NCBI GenBank assembly: GCA_016291915.1
Contig: JAEEZP010000189.1
Span: forward strand, 1-13,833
Reading direction: 5' to 3'
Origin: Prevotella sp.
GTDB lineage: Bacteria > Bacteroidota > Bacteroidia > Bacteroidales > Bacteroidaceae
DNA: 13,833 bases
The notes under the pieces: model-generated
Seen by the model: only the letters and a program-made list of their open reading frames with translations
Database searches by the model: none
Told to the model about the DNA's origin: nothing
Shown: one piece after another, positions 6,851-13,791 of the stretch
How positions within the stretch are numbered: the first letter of the stretch is position 1
How the letters are laid out: each line of letters begins with the position of its first letter
Translations under genes and position numbers: made by a program

Positions 6851-7327
6851 ATGAATAAAAGACAGAGAGAACATTTCCTCCTCATGGTTGTCGTACTTCT
6901 GACAACCATGATTATGTCATGTGATAATGTGACATACTATCATTTTAATCATACGCCGTTGAATGGTTGGGAAAAGAACGACACACTTGTCTATGATATC
7001 CCCCCGCTGCCAGAGCCGGGAAAATACAGGGAGTATATCAGCATGCGTATCAATGAGTCATATCCTTTCAAGAGTGTCTATCTGATTATCGAGCAATATA
7101 CCTACCCCGGAAAGCGTATTACCCGTGACACTCTGTCGTGTAACCTGGTGAATGCCAAAGGAGAAAGGACCGGCAACGGCATCAGCTATTATCAATACAA
7201 CTACCTGTTACGAGAGAAAGATTTCCGTCGGGGTGATTCTATCCATATCACGATCCGTCATGATATGAAGAGAGAAATCCTGCCCGGTATCAGCGATGTA
7301 GGTTTTAAATTATCTCCAAAGAATTAG
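6851..7327 (+). CDS. gldH: GldH-family gliding-motility lipoprotein
   Basis: Encodes 158 residues. A basic N-terminus (MNKRQRE) and hydrophobic stretch lead to a lipobox-like I-M-S-C24, so the mature protein should be lipid-anchored. The remainder is beta-rich with no recognised catalytic site, and length fits GldH. In Flavobacterium johnsoniae GldH is needed for gliding, but homologues persist in many non-gliding Bacteroidales, where the role is unclear. The assignment rests on the lipobox, size, the general look of the sequence, and the holB / PSP1 / gldH neighbourhood typical of the phylum. It begins 11 bp after the PSP1-domain gene and is probably co-transcribed with it. Its TAG stop overlaps the rodA stop on the opposite strand by 4 bp. 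Confidence 0.8.
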   Translation: MNKRQREHFLLMVVVLLTTMIMSCDNVTYYHFNHTPLNGWEKNDTLVYDIPPLPEPGKYREYISMRINESYPFKSVYLIIEQYTYPGKRITRDTLSCNLVNAKGERTGNGISYYQYNYLLREKDFRRGDSIHITIRHDMKREILPGISDVGFKLSPKN

Positions 7328-8793
7328 TTCCTTACCATATTCCTACCGGCATCGATACGCAGGAAGATGAACAGCAGGAAGGTAAAGCCCCACAAGGAAG
7401 AACCGCCGTAGCTAAAGAAAGGCAACGGAATGCCGATGACCGGGGTGAGTCCCAATACCATTCCCACATTGATAAAGACGTGGAATAAGAAGATACTCAG
7501 CACACAATAGCCATAAATACGTCCGAACTTAAAAGGTTGTCGTTCAGACATGATGATCAGTCGGATGATCAGTGCCAGGAACAAGAGCAAAACAGCGGCA
7601 CATCCCAAGAAGCCCTCCTCCTCTCCTACCGTACAGAAGATAAAGTCAGTATCCTGCTCTGGAACATATTTCAACTTCGTTTGCGTACCGTTAAGGAAAC
7701 CCTTACCACGTATTCCACCTGAGCCGATGGCTATCTCACTCTGATGCACGTTATAGCCGGCACCAGCCAAATCGTCTTCCAATCCCAACAAGACATTGAT
7801 GCGGACACGCTGGTGAGCCTCCAACACCTCATCCAATACATAGTTTGCCAGATTGAAGAAGATCACGGAACCGATCGTAAAGAGTGCTATATATAAATAG
7901 GTACGTATGCGCGTGCTGAAAGCCTGATAGACGAGATAACCTACGGTGATAGCAATCAGTGAAAGCTGAACCCACACGATATCAAAGGGAATCACATAAT
8001 AGGAAAAGAGAAATACCAAGACCGTGATACCTAAGGGGATAAGGAGCAAGCGCCAGAACTGCCGTTTATCATGACTGTACGACAGCGTAAATAACGCCGT
8101 GAATACCTGTATGAGCAACAAGACCACAAACCGTCCTAATGAGGTGGGGGTATCGAAGAGAAGAACCTCTTCAAAACGGATGCCCACAACGAAATAGATA
8201 ACCATGGCAACACCCGTAAAGAGAATACTTCCCGGCATTCCCTCCCGGTAGAACATCAGGAAGAAAGAGAGATAAACGAGTGCAGAACCCGTCTCTTTCT
8301 GCATGACGATAAAGAGCATCGGTATGAGCACCACCCCGCATGCCATGGCAAAGTGCTTGATATTATGGATATTGAAGCCGTAGGTACTCATCATCTTTGA
8401 GATAGCCAAGGCAGTAGCGAACTTCGCAAACTCTGCCGGTTGTATACGCAACGGACCGAGTACCAGCCACGATCGGGAACCCTTAATCTCGTGGGGGTTG
8501 AAGATCGTGAGGAAAAGCAGTATAAGCAGCAAGGCGTACAACACATAAGCAAACGTATCGTAAAAACGATCATCAAGCATCAGCAGCACAAAGCCGATAA
8601 AGATGGAGGTACCTATCCATACCACCTGCATGCCCGAACGTGTTGCCAGACTGAAGATATTCGGCTCTTCGTACGAATAGCTCGCACCACATACACTCAC
8701 CCAGCCGAAAGCCAGCAAGGCAATGTAGATAGCGATCGTCCACCAGTCTAACGACCGGAGAACACCCGGTTGTTTATCTGTTTGCTTTACCAT
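7324..8793 (-). CDS. rodA: Rod-shape SEDS peptidoglycan glycosyltransferase RodA
   Basis: Encodes 489 residues of a polytopic SEDS-family membrane protein that polymerises lipid II into glycan strands, working with PBP2 in the elongasome. Family marks: KGSRSWLVLGPLRIQPAEFAK (a run around 104-124, with R116 and Q118-P119), QKETGSAL (165-172), the extracellular VPEQDTDFIF with the likely catalytic D383, EEEGF (391-395), and GIPLPFFSYGGSS near the C-terminus. It is longer than E. coli RodA (370) because of an extra hydrophobic stretch of several membrane helices around 190-310, which I believe is usual in Bacteroidota. Its start lies 20 bp inside the 3' end of mrdA, so translation is probably coupled. 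Last gene of the mre operon; stop overlaps gldH's. Confidence 0.93.
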   Translation of the reverse strand: MVKQTDKQPGVLRSLDWWTIAIYIALLAFGWVSVCGASYSYEEPNIFSLATRSGMQVVWIGTSIFIGFVLLMLDDRFYDTFAYVLYALLLILLFLTIFNPHEIKGSRSWLVLGPLRIQPAEFAKFATALAISKMMSTYGFNIHNIKHFAMACGVVLIPMLFIVMQKETGSALVYLSFFLMFYREGMPGSILFTGVAMVIYFVVGIRFEEVLLFDTPTSLGRFVVLLLIQVFTALFTLSYSHDKRQFWRLLLIPLGITVLVFLFSYYVIPFDIVWVQLSLIAITVGYLVYQAFSTRIRTYLYIALFTIGSVIFFNLANYVLDEVLEAHQRVRINVLLGLEDDLAGAGYNVHQSEIAIGSGGIRGKGFLNGTQTKLKYVPEQDTDFIFCTVGEEEGFLGCAAVLLLFLALIIRLIIMSERQPFKFGRIYGYCVLSIFLFHVFINVGMVLGLTPVIGIPLPFFSYGGSSLWGFTFLLFIFLRIDAGRNMVRN

Positions 8794-10630
8794 AACCTAT
8801 TCTCCTATTCTGGAACTTCGTTGCCAACCCCTCATAATAAGGTGACAGTTCACCACGGATATACTGCTCCATCATAATAGCACCGATAGGTACACCGAAG
8901 TCAGCACCGAAACCACCGTTCTCCACATACACGGCAATAGCTATCTTCGGGTCGTTCATCGGGGCAAATCCCATAAAGACAGAGTGGTCTTGTCCTCTGT
9001 TCTGTGCCGTACCCGTCTTACCACAAACCTCATAATACGGACTGTTCGCATGTTTACAGGTACCACCGAGCACGGAAGCGCGCATACCTTTCACAATATA
9101 TTCGTAAGCCCACTTCTCTGCTTTCGTGTAGTGACGCTCCGTAAACTCTTTCTTCAGGGGTTCTCCCTTAACCTCTTTCACCACGTGTGGTGTATAGTAA
9201 TAGCCTCTGTTGGCTATCGTTGCACCTAAGTTGGCTATCTGTAGCGGTGTCAGGTTCACCTCACCCTGACCGATAGAGATACTGATAATCGTCAGTCCGT
9301 TCCACGAACCGTGATAGGCATTGTCATAGAACTGCGCATTAGGGATCAGTCCACGTTTCTCTCCGGGAAGGTCTATACCTAACTTATATCCGAAACCCAT
9401 ACTGACCATATAGTCACGCCAGGTATTCATTGCAGCCTGCACATTCTTATATTTCTTACGGTTGGACATCATGTTGTAAAGGCCCCAGCAGAAATAACCG
9501 TTGCACGATGTACTGATAGCCGGCACAAGACTCAGCGGAGAAGCATGGCCATGACAACCCACATGGAGTCCACGGTGATAGAATCCTCTGTGACAGGGAT
9601 AGGCCGTTCCGGTAGGGCTGATGATTCCCTCAGACATAAATGTCAAGCCCTGAGAAGTTTTAAAGGTAGATCCCGGAGGGTATTGTCCCATGATGGACCG
9701 GTTGAGCAACGGTTTCCACACATCACGCTGTAACTCACGGTGCATCTTTCCACGGTTCCTTCCAATCATCACACGTGGATCGTAAGTAGGAGAAGAGACC
9801 ATACAGAGCACTTCACCGGTAGAGGGTTCTATAGCGACGATACTGCCGATCTTTCCTTGCATCAGTCTCTCTCCGAGAGCCTGCAATTTGATATCTATAC
9901 TCAGTTTCAGATCCTTGCCCGCCTTGGGTTTTGTGTCAAAGGCTCCTTCTTGATAGCGTCCCTTGATCCTGCCACGGGCATCACGTAACATAATCTGCAC
10001 ACCTTTCTCCCCTCGCAATTCCTTCTCATACGAACGCTCTATACCTTGCTTGCCGATATAGTCTCCGGGCTGATAGTATTCGTCATTCTCGATATCACCC
10101 TTGGAAACCTCAGCCACATCACCCAATACATGAGCTGCATTGGGATAGACATATTGCCGAAGACTTCTCCGTTGAACATAAAAGCCCGGAAAGCGGAACA
10201 TCTTCTCTTGGAAGACCATGAAGTCTTTCTCCGACACCTGACTCATAAACAACTGTTGTGTATAACGGGAGTAACCGGGATTCTTGTTACGGTCTTTGAT
10301 ATCGTTCATACGAGAGATGAAGTCTTCCTTGGTAATACCCAGTGTATTACAGAACTCCATCGTATCCAGACGACCGCTCTCCTCATTCATGATCACCATG
10401 ATATCGTATGCATGCTGGTTGTATACCAGCAACTTACCTGTTCTATCACTAATGACACCGCGTGCAGGATACTCTATCTTCTTGGTAAACGCATTACTGT
10501 CAGCGTTTTTCTTGTAGTCATCACTGAGAATCTGAAGGGTAAACAAACGAATAAGGTAGATGACTATTATGAAAACAGCCACCCCACCAATCACGTATTT
10601 TCTGTAATCCAGCTCGTAGTCACCCTTCAT
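8774..10630 (-). CDS. mrdA: Penicillin-binding protein 2 (elongation-specific transpeptidase)
   Basis: Encodes 618 residues, typical for PBP2. A short cytosolic N-terminus is followed by one membrane anchor (about 12-33), a dimerisation/pedestal domain (about 55-230, including EYPARGVISDRTG) and a transpeptidase domain. The three active-site motifs are intact: S321-T-F-K324 with the acyl-ester serine S321, S375-C-N377, and K538-T-G540. GQGEVNLTPLQ (454-464) is also characteristic of the family. It cross-links new side-wall peptidoglycan and partners RodA, encoded directly downstream with a 20-bp overlap. Its ATG overlaps the mreD stop in an ATGA (10627-10630), indicating translational coupling. 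Confidence 0.95.
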   Translation of the reverse strand: MKGDYELDYRKYVIGGVAVFIIVIYLIRLFTLQILSDDYKKNADSNAFTKKIEYPARGVISDRTGKLLVYNQHAYDIMVIMNEESGRLDTMEFCNTLGITKEDFISRMNDIKDRNKNPGYSRYTQQLFMSQVSEKDFMVFQEKMFRFPGFYVQRRSLRQYVYPNAAHVLGDVAEVSKGDIENDEYYQPGDYIGKQGIERSYEKELRGEKGVQIMLRDARGRIKGRYQEGAFDTKPKAGKDLKLSIDIKLQALGERLMQGKIGSIVAIEPSTGEVLCMVSSPTYDPRVMIGRNRGKMHRELQRDVWKPLLNRSIMGQYPPGSTFKTSQGLTFMSEGIISPTGTAYPCHRGFYHRGLHVGCHGHASPLSLVPAISTSCNGYFCWGLYNMMSNRKKYKNVQAAMNTWRDYMVSMGFGYKLGIDLPGEKRGLIPNAQFYDNAYHGSWNGLTIISISIGQGEVNLTPLQIANLGATIANRGYYYTPHVVKEVKGEPLKKEFTERHYTKAEKWAYEYIVKGMRASVLGGTCKHANSPYYEVCGKTGTAQNRGQDHSVFMGFAPMNDPKIAIAVYVENGGFGADFGVPIGAIMMEQYIRGELSPYYEGLATKFQNRRIGYGKANR

Positions 10631-11130
10631 TGTTTGTATCTTACATTTTCAATGATAAGGATTAAGAAGAATGTCAAGGCAGCACTGCCACCGATATTAT
10701 ATAACCATTGTTGCCAGTTGAAGAAACTGAAAGCTTCCAACGAGAAGAATGCCAAACAATAGATAATGACACATATCAGGGTATAACCTGAGAATTTCAT
10801 GATTCCCAGAGTAGCAAAGGAAGGACTCAGATCTTCTACGCTGTCACGCGGAATAAACGGTTGCAGGATAAACGGTTGCAGGAATGCCAGAAGAGTCATT
10901 GCCCCTGCAGCCACTCCCGGTATGTTAGAGAAAACATCGATGAGCAGTCCTAAGGAAAAGCTCCAGAGGAGAATAGCCCATTTCGGGTAGTTTCTCTGGA
11001 AGAGAATGACGAAATAGACATATACCAACGGTGTGGCAAAGCCAAATAAATGTATCTGGTTACACACCAACACCTGTACCAGACTGAAGAGGATGAGAAG
11101 AATGGTCTTCTTAAAGATATCTGTAGCCAT
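10627..11130 (-). CDS. mreD: Rod-shape-determining membrane protein MreD
   Basis: Encodes 167 residues with about five hydrophobic segments (roughly 8-24, 30-47, 51-68, 111-131 and 148-162), matching the small integral-membrane protein MreD that links MreC to the elongation machinery. Sequence identity in this family is low, so the call leans on size, hydrophobic pattern, the SLGLLIDVFS and FIPRDS segments, and its place between mreC and mrdA. Residues 84-93 read LQPFI twice in succession, encoded by a perfect 15-bp tandem duplication. It starts 11 bp after the mreC stop, and its TGA overlaps the mrdA ATG. Confidence 0.88.
   Translation of the reverse strand: MATDIFKKTILLILFSLVQVLVCNQIHLFGFATPLVYVYFVILFQRNYPKWAILLWSFSLGLLIDVFSNIPGVAAGAMTLLAFLQPFILQPFIPRDSVEDLSPSFATLGIMKFSGYTLICVIIYCLAFFSLEAFSFFNWQQWLYNIGGSAALTFFLILIIENVRYKQ
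10853..10882. repeat. Perfect 15-bp tandem duplication inside mreD
   Basis: The unit ATAAACGGTTGCAGG occurs twice with no mismatch at 10853-10867 and 10868-10882. It is in frame and encodes a repeated LQPFI (residues 84-88 and 89-93 of MreD). Confidence 0.95.
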
Positions 11131-11141
11131 ACACCGTTTTC

Positions 11142-12005
11142 TTAATGTGATATTGGTCTGATAGAGTCTTGCGCAGCACGCATGATATCTATCCTTTCTT
11201 TCATCTTACTGTCATCTATGACACATACATCACGCAGATTACCAAAATCGGTTGACAGCCGTAACTGCACACGATATGACAAACCATCTGAGGAGTTGAA
11301 GACATGTAATATCTTACCCACCTTGACACCTGCCGGGAAGATTGCCGAATAGCCACTGGTAACAACCTCATCGGTCATCTTAAAATGCGCATGACGCGGC
11401 ACATCATCCACATAAGCGATATCCGAAGGTCCTCCTTGCCAATGAAGATACCCATAATAGCCACGGTCCTTGATCATCACACTGATATTCGATTTCTCAT
11501 TGATGACGGGAATCACCACACTATAATGGTTGGAAACCATATAGACGACACCCACAATGCCATTGCCGCAAGCGACACCCATGTCCTTGCGGATACCATC
11601 CACTCTTCCCTTATCGAGGGTTATGAGATTATCTTTCTTATTCAGCGAGCTTGCAATAACCTTAGCAGGTATCAACTTATACTCCTTGAGCAACTGTAAC
11701 TGGTTGTTATGCAGATAGGAAGAGTCTTTCGTCAGCGACACTAACTTCTCTGACATCTCGTTCACCTGCCGCTCCAGATATAGGTTGCGCTCTGTAAGTT
11801 GACTATTGATCTTCGTCAGACTGAAAAAACTTCCTACCTCCGATTGCCATTCATAGAGTTTGCCCGACAATACATTGGCGGAAGAAAGGTACACACTGTT
11901 CTGATAGTTGTTATAACGGAACAGCAATACCGCACAGATGATTTCCAGAATAACGAAGAGAAACCAGTTATTGTATTTCGCAAAAAACGCAAACAGGTTT
12001 CTCAT
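11142..12005 (-). CDS. mreC: Rod-shape-determining protein MreC
   Basis: Encodes 287 residues. The layout fits MreC: short cytosolic N-terminus, one membrane helix (about 14-29), a helical coiled-coil stretch (about 62-110, with TERNLYLERQVNEM), and a periplasmic double beta domain (about 112-275) with the family's LDKGRVDGI (130-138), GNGIVGVV (147-154) and VTSGYSAIFPAGVKVGKI segments. MreC forms filaments in the periplasm and activates PBP2-RodA. It starts 9 bp after mreB and precedes mreD by 11 bp. The tail after about 270 (KERIDIMRAAQDSIRPISH) is short. No anomalies were seen. Confidence 0.94.
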   Translation of the reverse strand: MRNLFAFFAKYNNWFLFVILEIICAVLLFRYNNYQNSVYLSSANVLSGKLYEWQSEVGSFFSLTKINSQLTERNLYLERQVNEMSEKLVSLTKDSSYLHNNQLQLLKEYKLIPAKVIASSLNKKDNLITLDKGRVDGIRKDMGVACGNGIVGVVYMVSNHYSVVIPVINEKSNISVMIKDRGYYGYLHWQGGPSDIAYVDDVPRHAHFKMTDEVVTSGYSAIFPAGVKVGKILHVFNSSDGLSYRVQLRLSTDFGNLRDVCVIDDSKMKERIDIMRAAQDSIRPISH

Positions 12006-12014
12006 TATTCTTTA

Positions 12015-13037
12015 TCAGCGCATCAAGAATGAGAAACGATCCACATTCTTCAGTGCTATACCGGCACCCTTAGCAACGCTATGGAGTGGGTCTTCTGCAA
12101 TATGGAACTTAATATTGATCTTATCTGTGAGACGTTTATCAAGACCACGCAACAGAGCACCGCCACCAGTCAGATAAATACCATTCTGTACGATGTCGGC
12201 ATACAACTCCGGTGGAGTATGCTCCAAAGCAGAGAGCACAGCATTCTCGATCTGTGACACGGTCTTATCCAGACAATGAGCGATCTCCTGATAACATACA
12301 GGCACCTCCATCGGCAACGCCGTGATACGGTTAGGACCATGTACCACATAGTCTTCCGGACCTTCCTCACCGAGATCTGTCAGGGCTGCACCTACATGTA
12401 TCTTGATACGCTCTGCCATACGCTCACTGACTTTCACATTATGCTGACGACTCATGTATTCCTGGATATCTGCTGTAAGGTTGTCACCTGCAGTACGTAT
12501 AGAGTTATTGCTGACGATACCACCTAAGGAGATTACGGCAATCTCAGTAGTACCACCACCTATGTCAACGATCATATTTCCTTCCGGAGCCTCTACATCA
12601 ATACCGATACCGATGGCCGCTGCCATAGGCTCGAAAAGCAAATAGACATCCCTTCCATCAGCATGCTCAGCAGAGTCTCTTACCGCTCTCAGTTCCACTT
12701 CTGTAGCACCGGAAGGTACACCGATGACCATACGCAGAGAGGGAGAGAACAGACGACTGCCGGTATGTACCATCTTAATCAATCCGCGCATCATCTGCTC
12801 ACAAGCGGTAAAGTCGGCAATCACACCGTCACGTAACGGACGGATAGTACGGATATTGTCGTGGGTCTTCTCGTACATCATCTTAGCTTTCTCACCCACA
12901 GCAATCATCTTGTCTGTACGACGGTCTAATGCCACCACCGACGGTTCATCTACCACGATCTTATCATCACTGATTATAATCGTGTTTGCGGTGCCTAAGT
13001 CCATCGCAATTTCTTGGATAAATGAAAAAAATCCCAT
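12015..13037 (-). CDS. mreB: Actin-like rod-shape cytoskeletal protein MreB
   Basis: Encodes 340 residues, the standard MreB length. Actin-fold nucleotide-binding motifs are all present: phosphate-1 M12-D13-L-G-T-A-N-T, FEPMAAAIG (135-143) with the hydrolysis-linked E136, phosphate-2 V157-D158-I-G-G-G-T-T-E, and the adenosine motif T290-G-G-G-A-L-L-R-G. The short hydrophobic N-terminus MGFFSFI could serve as a membrane-binding end. MreB polymers on the inner membrane orient RodA-PBP2 around the cell. First gene of the mre cluster, 64 bp downstream of the purH-like gene. That gap carries palindromes and a 7-bp repeat, but no promoter matching the phylum consensus, so read-through from upstream is likely. 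Confidence 0.96.
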   Translation of the reverse strand: MGFFSFIQEIAMDLGTANTIIISDDKIVVDEPSVVALDRRTDKMIAVGEKAKMMYEKTHDNIRTIRPLRDGVIADFTACEQMMRGLIKMVHTGSRLFSPSLRMVIGVPSGATEVELRAVRDSAEHADGRDVYLLFEPMAAAIGIGIDVEAPEGNMIVDIGGGTTEIAVISLGGIVSNNSIRTAGDNLTADIQEYMSRQHNVKVSERMAERIKIHVGAALTDLGEEGPEDYVVHGPNRITALPMEVPVCYQEIAHCLDKTVSQIENAVLSALEHTPPELYADIVQNGIYLTGGGALLRGLDKRLTDKINIKFHIAEDPLHSVAKGAGIALKNVDRFSFLMR

Positions 13038-13040
13038 TTC

Positions 13041-13056
13041 TAAAAAACGTTTTTTA
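13041..13056. promoter_or_regulatory. 16-bp perfect palindrome just upstream of mreB
   Basis: TAAAAAACGTTTTTTA is a perfect dyad beginning 4 bases before the mreB ATG. A second perfect dyad, TATAGCTATA, lies at 13060-13069. They could be an operator or a translation-modulating A/U structure, or simply reflect local AT richness. No regulator is identified. Confidence 0.4.
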
Positions 13057-13078
13057 ATCTATAGCTATATAATATATT

Positions 13079-13099
13079 CTTCACTCTAAACTCTTCACT
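13079..13099. repeat. 7-bp tandem repeat directly after the purH stop
   Basis: Three 7-bp units: CTTCACT, CTAAACT, CTTCACT. The first and third are identical and the middle differs at two positions. The array lies 2 bases beyond the purH stop codon on the reverse strand. It is a second short tandem spacer in this window, with a different unit and period from the one at 551-598. Confidence 0.6.
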
Positions 13100-13101
13100 T
13101 T

Positions 13102-13698
13102 TCATCTTGCAAACCACTGATGAATAGCTGTGTCATAATGACTGCTCACACCAAAGGCACTGGTTGCGAAATGACGACGCTGCTCCATAGTTGTGCAAGC
13201 TCCCTGCTCACTAAGGATAGCAGACAGTTCTGCATACTCGTTCTTGCTGGGAATAATGACCACATCCTTGAAGTTCTTCGCACCTGCACGGATCAGCGAG
13301 ATGCCACCGATATCAATCTTCTCGATGATATCCTGCTCAGTACTCTTCGTATCAGCCACTGTCTGCTCGAAAGGATAAAGATCAACGATTACGAGGTCGA
13401 TATAAGGAATCTCGTAGTCTGCCATCTGCTGTTGATCGCCCTCATCATCACGGCGAGCCAGAATACCACCGAACACTTTCGGGTGAAGAGTCTTCACCCT
13501 GCCGCCAAGGATAGAAGGATAGGTTGTCACCTCCTCTACTTTCTGACAGGGGTAGCCCAATGACTCAATAAACTGTTGTGTACCTCCTGTTGAAAGGAAG
13601 GCAACACCTTCTGCATGTAACTTGGACAGGATATCTTCTAATCCGTCTTTATGGAAAACCGAAATCAAAGCGGTTTTTATTCTTTTTGTATCACTCAT
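13102..13698 (-). CDS. purH: IMP cyclohydrolase (PurH N-terminal domain only)
   Basis: Encodes 198 residues that align, from first to last, with the IMP cyclohydrolase domain of bifunctional PurH (about 510 residues). Active-site features of this domain are all present: STGGT (36-40), GGRVKTLHPKV with K69, Y108 in DLYPF, D129 in KIDIGG, and K141 in AGAKN. The domain closes formylated AICAR (FAICAR) to IMP, the last step of purine synthesis. The AICAR transformylase domain of about 310 residues is entirely absent: the frame ends in TGA right after HYDTAIHQWFAR, where the linker would begin, and mreB starts 64 bp later, leaving no room for a remnant. The protein looks functional rather than decayed, so the transformylase is presumably encoded elsewhere. 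No convincing promoter was found upstream. Confidence 0.88.
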   Translation of the reverse strand: MSDTKRIKTALISVFHKDGLEDILSKLHAEGVAFLSTGGTQQFIESLGYPCQKVEEVTTYPSILGGRVKTLHPKVFGGILARRDDEGDQQQMADYEIPYIDLVIVDLYPFEQTVADTKSTEQDIIEKIDIGGISLIRAGAKNFKDVVIIPSKNEYAELSAILSEQGACTTMEQRRHFATSAFGVSSHYDTAIHQWFAR

Positions 13699-13791
13699 AT
13701 GACAACAAAATATTTAGTGTGAAAAGATACAAAATAAGATTGATAGATTAAGAGGAAAAACCTCAAAAAAAATATATTTAACCTAAAATAG

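Noticed and set aside
10046..10762. Long forward open frame (about 238 codons) opposite mrdA and mreD
   Set aside because: It is antisense to two well-supported genes with intact motifs, spans the junction of both, and its product resembles no family; it is a shadow frame.
13038..13101. Frameshift hiding the PurH C-terminal domain
   Set aside because: Only 64 bp separate the purH stop from the mreB start, so about 310 residues cannot be present in any frame.
13752..13764. Hairpin GAGG-AAAAA-CCTC upstream of purH as a terminator
   Set aside because: The stem is only 4 bp and no T-run follows it on either strand in the needed direction.
13699..13791. Promoter for purH
   Set aside because: The best -7 candidate (TATCTTTT) misses the final G and has no TTTG at a suitable distance, so I did not list it.
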